Shown: piece after piece, positions 1 through 6,528 of the stretch
How positions within the stretch are numbered: position 1 is the first letter of the stretch
How the letters are laid out: each line of letters starts with the position of its first letter
From: Comamonadaceae bacterium
GTDB taxonomy: Bacteria > Pseudomonadota > Gammaproteobacteria > Burkholderiales > Burkholderiaceae_C
DNA: 34,130 nucleotides
NCBI GenBank assembly: GCA_027491035.1
Contig: JAIXWZ010000023.1
Coordinates: 1-34,130 of the forward strand
Direction: 5' to 3'
Translations under genes and position numbers: made by a program
The notes under the pieces: generated by a model
What the model saw: only the letters and a program-made list of their open reading frames with translations
Database searches by the model: none
Told to the model about the DNA's origin: nothing

Positions 1-356
1 CGCGCCTGGGCCCGGGGATCTGGTGCGGCCAGGAGCCACCGGCCGCGCAGATCTTTCCCCAGCCCTCGCTGGCCGATGACCGCCTGCTTGACAGCGCCAT
101 TGGGCACCACTTTGCAGTGATCGGCTCGCGCGATGTGCTGGACGCAGTCAGCCCTCAGACGCGGGAGCGCTGGCACGATGTCGGTGTGGTCCGTCTGACG
201 GCCGAGCACCCCGAGCTCGAGCGCTGGCTGGAGCAGCACGACGCGCAGGCCGTGATGCTGCGGCCTGATCGCTACATTGTGGGTCTTGCGCGCTGCGCCG
301 GCGATCTGGAGCGCATGAGTGAGTTGCTGCCTGGGCGCCTCGCGCTCGCGGTTTGA
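1..356 (+). CDS. FAD-dependent aromatic monooxygenase, MhpA-like (3' end only)
   Basis: Only the last 117 or so codons are in the window; the frame is open from base 3 to the TGA at 354-356. The visible part reads like the C-terminal region of class A flavin hydroxylases of the 3-(3-hydroxyphenyl)propionate hydroxylase type. It has a Pro/Gln-rich QIFPQPSLADDRLLDS stretch, then the thioredoxin-like terminal domain ending in VMLRPDRYIVGLA, a hallmark of this group. Such enzymes use FAD and NAD(P)H to hydroxylate a phenolic ring in the cytoplasm. The FAD- and NADPH-binding domains are outside the window, so the substrate cannot be inferred. The next gene, an IclR regulator, begins 16 bases downstream, which suggests joint transcription and a role in aromatic acid breakdown. 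The family call is fairly firm and the exact reaction is unknown. Confidence 0.7.
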   Translation, partial: RLGPGIWCGQEPPAAQIFPQPSLADDRLLDSAIGHHFAVIGSRDVLDAVSPQTRERWHDVGVVRLTAEHPELERWLEQHDAQAVMLRPDRYIVGLARCAGDLERMSELLPGRLALAV

Positions 357-372
357 TCGCCTGCCCGCCGCC

Positions 373-1125
373 ATGACTGACAAAGCCGATTCCAGTTTGA
401 CGCGCATGCTGACCGTGCTCGATTTGTTTACCGAGCAGCGCTTGCATTGGAGCGCCGAGGACATCAGCCAGGCGCTGGGCGTGTCGCTGCCCACCAGCTA
501 CCGCTATGCGCGCGCTTTGAGCGAGGCGGGCTTGCTGCGCCCTGGTGCCGATGCGCGCTTTACCCTGGGGCCCAGGATCGTCGTGCTCGACCACTACATC
601 CGCCAGGCCGATCCCCTGTTGCAGCATGGTGTGGCTTTCATGAAGGAGCTGGTGGCGCAGACCGGATTTGACTGCGTGATCTCCAGCCTGCACGGCCAGC
701 AATTGCTCGACATCCACCGCGAATTGGGGCAAATGCCAGCCAGCCTGAGCTACGGCAGGGGACGGCCGCGGCCGCTGTTCAAGGGTGCTGCAGCCAAGGT
801 GATCCTGGCCGGCTTGCCCACGCCGGCCTTGCGCCGCTTGTTCGATGCGCACACTGACCAAGCGGTCGCTGCGGGACTGCCTGCCCACTGGCCCGCCCTG
901 CGCAGCTACTACAGTCGCATCCGCAAGGCCGGTCACTACTTGTCGAGCGGCGAGCTCGAGACCAGTCTGGCGGCGCTGGCCGCGCCTTTGCACTATGCTG
1001 ACGCCAGTGTGGCCGGCGCCTTGTCCGTAGTCACCACGGTGCAGCGCATGGCCGTGATCGATGTGCCCAAGCTGGCCCAGATCGTGATGCGTGCGGCCAA
1101 GGACATCAGCGCCCGCATGCCCTGA
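373..1125 (+). CDS. IclR-family transcriptional regulator
   Basis: This is a 250-residue protein with the IclR layout. The N-terminal winged helix-turn-helix is at about residues 8-65 (SLTRMLTVLDLFTEQ, then DISQALGVSLPTSYRYARALSEAGLL), and the effector-binding domain is at about 80-245. IclR proteins usually sense small organic or aromatic acids and control nearby catabolic genes. An in-frame GTG at 319 would give 268 residues but would overlap the upstream monooxygenase; the ATG at 373 fits the usual family length and leaves the upstream stop clear, so it is preferred. No good ribosome binding site is visible at either start. It sits between the monooxygenase and the FAH-family gene on the same strand, so those are its likely targets. 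The inducer cannot be read from the sequence. Confidence 0.88.
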   Translation: MTDKADSSLTRMLTVLDLFTEQRLHWSAEDISQALGVSLPTSYRYARALSEAGLLRPGADARFTLGPRIVVLDHYIRQADPLLQHGVAFMKELVAQTGFDCVISSLHGQQLLDIHRELGQMPASLSYGRGRPRPLFKGAAAKVILAGLPTPALRRLFDAHTDQAVAAGLPAHWPALRSYYSRIRKAGHYLSSGELETSLAALAAPLHYADASVAGALSVVTTVQRMAVIDVPKLAQIVMRAAKDISARMP

Positions 1126-1150
1126 ATTTTTTAACGGGAAGACCTCCACC

Positions 1151-2002
1151 ATGAAACTGATCAGCTTTCTCAACCACGCCGTGCCCTCTTACGGCCTCGT
1201 CAGCGGCGACGATGTGCTCGACCTCACGCCCATCCTGGGTGCGCAGGCGCCCGATCTCAAGACCCTGATCGCCAAGAACCTGTTTGCCACCGCCGCTCAG
1301 GCGGCCCAGAGCCACAAGCCCACGCTCAAACTGGCCCAGCTGACCTTGCTGCCGGTGATTCCCAACCCGGGTCAGATTTTTTGCATCGGCCTGAACTATG
1401 GCGACCATGTGCGCGAGACGGGCCGACAGGTCACCGAGACGCCGACCATCTTTTTGCGCCTGCCTGACTCGCAGGTGGCGCACGGCCAGGACATCGTGCG
1501 GCCGGCCGAGTCGCACCGGCTCGATTACGAGGCCGAGATCGCCGTCATCATCGGCAAGGGCGGGCGCCGGATCAAGGAAGAAGACGCCTGGAGCCACATC
1601 GCCGGCTACAGCTGCTACAACGATGGCTCGGTGCGCGACTGGCAGGTGGCCACCTCGCAGTGGACGCCGGGCAAGAACTTCTACAAGACCGGCGGTTTTG
1701 GCCCCTGGATGGTCACCAGCGACGAGATCGCGCCGGCCCAGGCGATGCGGCTGCAGACCGTGCTCAACGGCCAGGTGCTGCAAGACAGCACCACCGACAA
1801 GATGATCCACAGCATCCCGCGGCAGATTGCCTACATCTCCACCTTCATTCCGCTGTCGCCCGGCGACGTCATCGTCACCGGCACGCCCGGCGGCGTGGGC
1901 AACAAGCGCGAGCCGCAGATTTTCATGAAGCCTGGCGATGTGTGCGAGATCGTGGTCGATGCCATCGGCACGCTGCGCAACGGCATCCGCGACGAGGCTT
2001 GA
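1151..2002 (+). CDS. Fumarylacetoacetate hydrolase (FAH) family protein
   Basis: This 283-residue cytoplasmic enzyme has an N-terminal cap domain (about 1-70) and the FAH catalytic fold from about residue 70. The metal site typical of the family is visible: acidic residues in LDYEAE at 124-129 and the Asp of NDGS at 157-158, with the conserved GLNYGDH and GKNFYKTGGFGPW segments. Members hydrolyse or decarboxylate C-C bonds in oxo-acids, for example fumarylpyruvate, 2-hydroxyhepta-2,4-dienedioate isomers or 2,4-diketo-3-deoxy sugar acids. The start at 1151 is preferred over upstream in-frame codons because MKLISF matches a family-type N-terminus and a GGGAAG-like Shine-Dalgarno lies 8-13 bases before it. 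It follows the IclR gene by 25 bases and ends 3 bases before the convergent GntR gene. A late step in aromatic or sugar-acid degradation is likely; the substrate is not determinable. Confidence 0.85.
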   Translation: MKLISFLNHAVPSYGLVSGDDVLDLTPILGAQAPDLKTLIAKNLFATAAQAAQSHKPTLKLAQLTLLPVIPNPGQIFCIGLNYGDHVRETGRQVTETPTIFLRLPDSQVAHGQDIVRPAESHRLDYEAEIAVIIGKGGRRIKEEDAWSHIAGYSCYNDGSVRDWQVATSQWTPGKNFYKTGGFGPWMVTSDEIAPAQAMRLQTVLNGQVLQDSTTDKMIHSIPRQIAYISTFIPLSPGDVIVTGTPGGVGNKREPQIFMKPGDVCEIVVDAIGTLRNGIRDEA

Positions 2003-2005
2003 CGC

Positions 2006-2680
2006 TCAAGTCTCGAGCTCGCCCTTGATGCGCGGCCAGGTGTTGCGGATGTGCTCGCCCATGCTGCGCGCCAGGGCCGCGCCGTCGCGGCGCGCCAGCG
2101 CCTGCATCATCGCTTCGTGCTCGGCCATGGCCGCGGCCCAGTGGCCCGGCTCTGAGTTGCCTCGGTAGCGCAGGCCGCGCATGCGCTTGCTCAAGGTGGC
2201 GTGGCTCATGCGCAGCGCCTCGTTGTCGGCCAGTGCGATCAGCGCCTGATGGATCTGCTGGTTGAGCTTGAAATAAGCCGGCCGCTCGCCGCGCGCATAC
2301 AGCTGCGCCATCTGCCCATGCAAGGCCAGCACCTCGGCGACTTTGTCCTCGGGCGCCTGCACCGCCAGCCGGCCGGCATGCTCTTCAAGCAGCGCGATCA
2401 CATCGAGCATGTCGCGCGCGTCCTTGGCCGAGAAGGCCTTGACGATGGCCCCGCGCAGCGGCAGCAGCTCCACCAGCCCTTCGGCCGTCAGCACCTTGAT
2501 CGCCTCACGGATGGGCGTGCGCGAGACGCCGAGCTGGCGCGCCACCTCCAGCTCGGCAATGCGCTCGCCGGGCTTGAGGCGCAGCTCCACGATCATGTCG
2601 CGCAGGCGCTGCGTGACCTCTTCGTGCAAGGCGGTGCGGGCGATCGGGGCGGTGGAGTCGGCGGGGTCGGGCGCGTTCAT
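2006..2680 (-). CDS. GntR-family regulator, FadR/FCD subgroup
   Basis: This 224-residue regulator has a GntR winged helix at about 20-85 (LKPGERIAELEVARQLGVSRTPIREAIKVLTAEGLVELLP split over two helices and the wing) and an all-helical FCD ligand domain at about 90-215. FCD domains usually hold a metal through an Asp and several His; here the usual D-x-x-F-H motif reads N-Q-Q-I-H, so the acidic ligand seems replaced. The ATG at 2680 is chosen; a GTG two codons earlier (2686) is also possible. The gene converges with the FAH gene and is divergent from the PdxA-family/receptor pair. It therefore probably represses that pair and itself from the shared control region at 2681-2880. The effector is likely an organic acid, which is inference from the subgroup. 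Confidence 0.9.
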   Translation of the reverse strand: MNAPDPADSTAPIARTALHEEVTQRLRDMIVELRLKPGERIAELEVARQLGVSRTPIREAIKVLTAEGLVELLPLRGAIVKAFSAKDARDMLDVIALLEEHAGRLAVQAPEDKVAEVLALHGQMAQLYARGERPAYFKLNQQIHQALIALADNEALRMSHATLSKRMRGLRYRGNSEPGHWAAAMAEHEAMMQALARRDGAALARSMGEHIRNTWPRIKGELET

Positions 2681-2742
2681 GGGCACAGGTTTGGGCGGTT
2701 GGGGCGCCGGGCTTGCAGGCCGGGCACCGGGAAAACCATGGC

Positions 2743-2770
2743 TTGATTCTCGCCCATCTCTTTTTATGAT
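2743..2770 (+). promoter_or_regulatory. Candidate sigma70 promoter for the PdxA-family/receptor pair
   Basis: A -35-like TTGATT at 2743-2748 and a -10-like TATGAT at 2765-2770 are separated by 16 bases, upstream of the dehydrogenase start at 2880. Transcription would begin near 2777 and leave a leader of about 100 bases that contains a palindrome and three direct repeats. The match is good but not perfect, and no other evidence supports it. Confidence 0.4.
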
Positions 2771-2771
2771 T

Positions 2772-2787
2772 ATCCGTAATTACGCAT
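2772..2787. promoter_or_regulatory. Palindromic operator candidate
   Basis: CGTAATTACG at 2775-2784 is a perfect 10-bp palindrome, extended by AT/AT at one base distance to an interrupted 16-bp inverted repeat. It lies just after the candidate -10 box in the divergent gntR/dehydrogenase region. GntR/FCD proteins bind short inverted repeats of about this size, so the neighbouring regulator is the natural candidate ligand. This is inference from position and symmetry. Confidence 0.4.
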
Positions 2788-2813
2788 CACGTCCGCATCA
2801 AGTGCGCATCACG
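2784..2813. repeat. Three direct repeats GCATCA(C/A)G with 11-bp period
   Basis: GCATCACG at 2784-2791, GCATCAAG at 2795-2802 and GCATCACG at 2806-2813 repeat at exactly 11-bp spacing, close to one helical turn, so all copies face the same side of the DNA. They lie in the predicted leader of the dehydrogenase/receptor operon. Possible explanations are a phased regulator binding array or chance low complexity. Confidence 0.6.
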
Positions 2814-2879
2814 CATGAGGTCGTGATCGTCCCTGGAAGCTGCAGTTCCCCTGCGATTGAGTTGCTCGAAAGGCGCCCC

Positions 2880-3851
2880 ATGTCTTTGCCCACCGTGGCC
2901 TTGTTCACTGGCGATCCCGCTGGTATCGGACCGGAGTTGGTTGAAAAACTGCTGGCGGCGCCCGATTGGCAGGCCCATGCGCAGGTGGTCCTCATTGCCC
3001 AAGAAGGCGCCCTGAAGGTGCCGGAGTCGGTGCGCTGGCACGACTGGTCCGGGCGCAAGGCGCCCGCCTTCGCGCCGGCCACCGCCAGCGCCGACAACGG
3101 CCGTTTCATGCTCGAGGCTCTGGGCGAGGGCATCGACCTGGTCACCTCCGGCCAGGCCGATGCGTTTTGCTTTGCGCCGCTGAACAAATCGGCGCTGCGT
3201 CAGGGCGGCATGACGCAAGAGGACGAGCTGCGCTGGTTTGCCGAGCACATGGGCTACCGGGGGCAGTGCGGCGAGCTCAATGTGCTCAAGAACCTGTGGA
3301 CTTCGCGCGTGACCTCGCATGTGCCGCTGCGCGAGGTGTCTGACCTGCTCAGCCCGGACAAGGTGGCCGATTCGATCCGCATGATCTCGCAGGCGCTCAG
3401 CGCCTCGGGCGTGAGCCGGCCGCGCATTGGCGTGTGCGGCCTCAATCCGCACAACGGCGACAACGGCAACTACGGCGATGAGGAGGGGCGCATCATCGCC
3501 CCTGGCGTGGCACAAGCCGCCAAGGCCGGCTTCGCAGCTGAAGGCCCCTTCCCGGCCGATACCGCCTTTGTGCGCGCAATCCGGGCCGAAGGCGGCTTCG
3601 ATGGCGTGGTCACGATGTACCACGACCAGGGCCAGATCGCGATGAAGCTCATGGGCTTTGAGCAGGGCGTCACGGTCCATGGCGGCCTGCCGTGCCCAAT
3701 CACCACACCCGCCCATGGCACCGCCTATGACATCGTCGGCCGCGGCCGAGCCAATCCGCAGGCCATGCGCAATGCCTTCGAGCTCGCCGCCCGCATGGCG
3801 GCCACTCACCGTCACCGTGCTTCGAATCACCTAGAGGAGACCTCATCATGA
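2880..3851 (+). CDS. PdxA-family NAD-dependent dehydrogenase (PdxA2- or TphB-like)
   Basis: This 323-residue protein belongs to the 4-hydroxythreonine-4-phosphate dehydrogenase family. Visible signatures are GDPAGIGPE near the N-terminus, TSHVPL (H147), GLNPHNGDNGNYGDEE (H191) and MYHDQG (H248); these three His match the family's divalent-metal ligands. PADT and HGTAYD follow near the C-terminus. Family members oxidise a secondary alcohol next to an acid or phosphate and often decarboxylate the product. The reading frame is open far upstream opposite gntR, but the ATG at 2880 with GAAAGG before it starts at the conserved N-terminus. The last four bases overlap the receptor gene (ATGA), so the two are co-translated. 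There is no second vitamin-B6 gene nearby, which argues for a catabolic paralogue: PdxA2 (4-phospho-threonate/erythronate) or a cis-diol dehydrogenase like TphB. Confidence 0.85.
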   Translation: MSLPTVALFTGDPAGIGPELVEKLLAAPDWQAHAQVVLIAQEGALKVPESVRWHDWSGRKAPAFAPATASADNGRFMLEALGEGIDLVTSGQADAFCFAPLNKSALRQGGMTQEDELRWFAEHMGYRGQCGELNVLKNLWTSRVTSHVPLREVSDLLSPDKVADSIRMISQALSASGVSRPRIGVCGLNPHNGDNGNYGDEEGRIIAPGVAQAAKAGFAAEGPFPADTAFVRAIRAEGGFDGVVTMYHDQGQIAMKLMGFEQGVTVHGGLPCPITTPAHGTAYDIVGRGRANPQAMRNAFELAARMAATHRHRASNHLEETSS

Positions 3852-4816
3852 AAATCAAGCGACTGCTGCCGTGTTTGCTGTCGATCGCCATGGCTGTGCC
3901 TGTGGCCGCCACTGCCCAGGCCTATCCCACCAAGCCGGTGCGGCTGATGGTGGGCGCCAATGCCGGCGGCGGCACCGACATCATTGCGCGCATGCTGGCC
4001 GAGAAATTTGCCGAGTCGTTCAAGGGCAGCTTTGTGGTTGAAAACCGCCCGGGCGCATCCAACACCATCGCTGCCGACCTGACGGCCAAGGCGGCACCAG
4101 ACGGTCACACGATGCTGGTGGCCACCAACACCGGCCAGGCCATTGCGCCGCACCTGATCAAGCTGGCTTTTGACCCGATCAAAGACCTGACCCCGGTCGG
4201 GCTCATCGTGACCGTGCCCAACGTGCTGGTCGTCGGCGCTCAGGTGCCGGCCAACAATGTGGCCGAGCTGGTGGCGCTGATGAAGGCCAAGCCTGGCGAC
4301 TTCAAGTACGCCTCTTCAGGGGTGGGCAGCACCCAGCACATCGCAGGCGAAGGCTTCAACCTTGCCGCCGGTGTCAAGAGCGTGCATGTGCCCTACCGCG
4401 GCAGCAGCCAGGCACACCTGGACATCATCGGTGGCAGCGTGCAGATCATGTTTGACACCACTTCGTCGGCCATGGGCCAGATCAAGGCCGGCAAGTTCAA
4501 GCCCCTGGCCCTGACCACGCCCAACCGCAGCCCCGAGCTGCCGCAGGTGCCGACGCTGGCCGAGGCCGGTGTCAGCGGTTTCGAGATGAGCACCTGGTAC
4601 GGCCTGTTTGTCACCACCGGCACGCCGCCCGACGTGGTGGCGCGACTGCAGGGTGAGCTGGCGCGCATTTTGAAAATGCCCGACATCCAGGCCAAGCTCA
4701 AGGGCCTGGGCGGCGAGCCAGGCAACCTCACGCCCGACCAGTTTGCCCAGTACAACCGCAAGGAATTCGAGCGCTTTGGCGAGCTGATCAAGCGAGCCAA
4801 TATCAAGCTCGAGTAA
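3848..4816 (+). CDS. Bug-type periplasmic receptor (tripartite tricarboxylate transporter family)
   Basis: This 322-residue exported binding protein has a clear signal peptide (basic KIKR, hydrophobic core, cleavage likely after ATAQA at residue 25). It is followed by the family opening YPTKPVRLMVGANAGGGTDIIARML and the conserved ENRPGASN, LTAKAAPDGHTML and VPTLAEAGV segments. Bug proteins bind carboxylates in the periplasm and deliver them to TctAB-type permeases or act as sensors. AGAGGAGACC just before the ATG is a strong Shine-Dalgarno, inside the end of the preceding gene. Orphan receptors without adjacent TctA/TctB permease genes, as here, are common in Burkholderiales. Coupling to the PdxA-family dehydrogenase suggests that its ligand is that pathway's substrate or precursor, probably an aromatic or hydroxy-acid. 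Family certain; ligand unknown. Confidence 0.92.
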   Translation: MKIKRLLPCLLSIAMAVPVAATAQAYPTKPVRLMVGANAGGGTDIIARMLAEKFAESFKGSFVVENRPGASNTIAADLTAKAAPDGHTMLVATNTGQAIAPHLIKLAFDPIKDLTPVGLIVTVPNVLVVGAQVPANNVAELVALMKAKPGDFKYASSGVGSTQHIAGEGFNLAAGVKSVHVPYRGSSQAHLDIIGGSVQIMFDTTSSAMGQIKAGKFKPLALTTPNRSPELPQVPTLAEAGVSGFEMSTWYGLFVTTGTPPDVVARLQGELARILKMPDIQAKLKGLGGEPGNLTPDQFAQYNRKEFERFGELIKRANIKLE

Positions 4817-4818
4817 GC

Positions 4819-4853
4819 CCGGCAGGCGGTGGTCAGGGCCAGCCTGATGCCGG
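4819..4853 (+). terminator. Weak terminator-like hairpin after the receptor gene
   Basis: CCGGCA (4819-4824) pairs with TGCCGG (4848-4853), and inside it TCAGG (4833-4837) pairs with CCTGA (4843-4847) around a 5-base loop, with an unpaired left-hand bulge. No T-run follows, so intrinsic termination is doubtful; it may instead protect the mRNA 3' end. Confidence 0.3.
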
Positions 4854-4918
4854 TCGTTGTGACTTCCAACTGTTGCGGCGACTCCCTTCGTCATTGAAGC
4901 TCTGCCTCTGACCTGCCC

Positions 4919-5172
4919 CGTCATTGCGCCCTTGTCCTGTCATTGCGAGGAACGAAGCAATCCACTGCGGCCTTGGCAAGGGCACATGGATTGCCACGGC
5001 GCTGCGCGCCTCGCAATGACGGGACTAGGGCGTCATTGCGACCCCACCCCGTCATCGCGCCACCCACCCCGTCGTTGCGCCCCCGCCCCGTCATTGCGAG
5101 GGACGAAGCAATCCATCGGCCGTCGCCCAAAGACATGGATGGCCGCATCCCACTACATCCCTGGCAATGTCA
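4919..5172. repeat. GTCATTGCGAGG/GCAATCCA hairpin repeats and 19-20 bp tandem array
   Basis: This stretch has no convincing gene. The motif CGTCATTGCG and close variants start at 4919, 4938, 5031, 5050, 5070 and 5089, mostly 19-20 bases apart and joined by C-rich spacers. Two units extend into a longer hairpin element. Copy one (about 4936-5023) pairs CCTGTCATTGCGAGG with CCTCGCAATGACGGG and GCAATCCA (4957-4964) with TGGATTGC (4987-4994). Copy two (about 5087-5172) keeps the left arm but its right arm has decayed to CCCTGGCAATGTC. Similar dispersed palindromes are widespread intergenic repeats in bacteria, and translating them gives spurious ORFs rich in ARNDG/FVPRNDR-type peptides. They are probably non-autonomous mobile or REP-like elements; function is unknown. 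Confidence 0.8.
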
Positions 5173-5195
5173 AGAAATGCCTCGCGCCGGGCGCG

Positions 5196-5212
5196 CTAGG
5201 TGTAACACCTAG
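5196..5212. promoter_or_regulatory. 17-bp palindrome before pilB
   Basis: CTAGGTGTAACACCTAG has perfect 8-bp arms around a single central A and lies 26 bases before the pilB-type start codon. Its size and symmetry suit a dimeric regulator; it could also be a relic of the repeat region just upstream. No promoter boxes could be placed around it with confidence. Confidence 0.45.
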
Positions 5213-5238
5213 GCCTTGAACCCGCACTGCCTCGCATC

Positions 5239-6480
5239 ATGCGGCTCATGGATGCTTCTTCGCTGCTTGCGGCGCAGGCCGATCTGCAGGCTTTGCTCAA
5301 GGCTGGATTGGCCGACGACGGTGCGGTGGTGCGTCTGCTCGATCGGCTCTTGCATTGGGCGCATGCGCTGCGCGCCTCGGATCTGCACTTCGAGCCCTAT
5401 GAGGGCATTTACCGCATTCGCATTCGCGTCGATGGCCAGTTGCAGGAGTGGCTGCGTCCGCCCCTGGCGGTGCGCGAGCGTGTGGCCTCCCGCATCAAGG
5501 TGCTGGCGCGGCTGGATATCGCAGAAAAGCGCCTGCCGCAAGATGGCCGTCTGCGCCACCAGCTGGCGGCGGGCCAGTGGGCGGACTTTCGCGTCAGCAC
5601 CTTGCCCACGGTGCACGGTGAAAAGCTGGTCGTGCGTCTGATCGACGCCGCCCCGGCGCAGCTGGACCTCGATGCGCTGGGCTATGAGCCCGAACAGAAG
5701 GCGGCCGTTGTGCAGGCGCTGGCGCGGTCACACGGCATGATTTTGGTGACGGGTCCCACCGGTGCCGGCAAGACCCTATCGATGTACAGCTGCTTGCAGC
5801 GGCTCAACCGGACCGGGGTGAACATTTGCACGGCCGAGGACCCTTGTGAAATCAACCTGGCTGGCATCAATCAGGTGAGCATCCATGAAAAGGCCGGACT
5901 GACGTTTGCGGTCGCCCTGCGCGCCTTTTTGCGTCAGGACCCCGATGTCATCATGATTGGCGAGGTGCGCGACCTCGAGACGGCCGATATGGCACTCAAG
6001 GCGGCGCAGACCGGGCATCTGGTGTTTTCCACGCTGCACACCAACGACGCGCCCAGCACCCTGATGCGCCTGCGGCAAATTGGCGTAGCGGCGCACAACG
6101 TGGCCGCCAGTGTGGTGCTGATCACGGCCCAGCGCCTGCTCAGGCGCCTGTGCCCGCATTGCCGGCGCGAGATGTCGCCGCCGCTGCAGATGATGCGCGA
6201 GGCCGGCTGTCCGCCGGCGGGCTTGGCCAGCGGCGAGCCGGTTTATGAGCCGGTGGGCTGTGAGCGCTGCCTGGGGGGCTACCTGGGCCGCATTGGCGTG
6301 TTTCAGGTCATGCCCGTGAGCACCGCCATGGCCGAGCTGGTGCTCAAGGACGCGGCTGTGGCCGAGCTGGCACGGCAGGCCGCGCAAGAGGGCGTGATGA
6401 GCTTGCGTCAGGCCGCCTGGGGCAAAGTTAAACTGGGTCAGACCTCGATCGAAGAAGTATTGGCCCACACCCATGCCTAA
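5239..6480 (+). CDS. pilB: Type IV pilus / type II secretion assembly ATPase (short PilB-like)
   Basis: This 413-residue secretion ATPase powers pilin polymerisation at the cytoplasmic face of the inner membrane. It has the N2 domain (SDLHFEPYE, RIRVDGQL), Walker A GPTGAGKT at 172-179, the Asp box (TAEDPCEI), Walker B (DPDVIMIGEVRD), the His box (GHLVFSTLHTNDAPS) and a CPHC...CERC zinc motif near the C-terminus. Classical PilB proteins are about 570 residues; this one lacks the N-terminal MshEN/GspE_N region. An in-frame TAA at 5203-5205 rules out an upstream extension, and the only starts are 5239 and 5248. No strong Shine-Dalgarno is seen. It is followed by pilC and pilD, so it is probably PilB of the pilus machine, though a GspE-type role is possible. 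The truncation could remove cyclic-di-GMP sensing known for MshEN domains. Confidence 0.85.
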   Translation: MRLMDASSLLAAQADLQALLKAGLADDGAVVRLLDRLLHWAHALRASDLHFEPYEGIYRIRIRVDGQLQEWLRPPLAVRERVASRIKVLARLDIAEKRLPQDGRLRHQLAAGQWADFRVSTLPTVHGEKLVVRLIDAAPAQLDLDALGYEPEQKAAVVQALARSHGMILVTGPTGAGKTLSMYSCLQRLNRTGVNICTAEDPCEINLAGINQVSIHEKAGLTFAVALRAFLRQDPDVIMIGEVRDLETADMALKAAQTGHLVFSTLHTNDAPSTLMRLRQIGVAAHNVAASVVLITAQRLLRRLCPHCRREMSPPLQMMREAGCPPAGLASGEPVYEPVGCERCLGGYLGRIGVFQVMPVSTAMAELVLKDAAVAELARQAAQEGVMSLRQAAWGKVKLGQTSIEEVLAHTHA

Positions 6481-6528
6481 GCCAAGCAGCGCCGGCTGGC
6501 CCGTCCAGCAGCCCTCCAGGGGACGCGC

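Noticed and set aside
2343-2879. Possible 179-residue N-terminal extension of the PdxA-family protein
   Set aside because: It lies opposite gntR and across the divergent control region; the conserved family N-terminus starts at 2880 with a ribosome site.
5031-5100. CRISPR-like spacing of CGTCATTGCG units
   Set aside because: Units are about 10 bp with C-rich 9-10 bp spacers, too short and too similar for a CRISPR array, and no cas gene is near.
4921-5219. Short open frames on both strands in the repeat region (peptides such as HGLPRRCAPRNDG)
   Set aside because: These are translations of the palindromic repeat, a known source of false gene calls; no start signals or codon bias.
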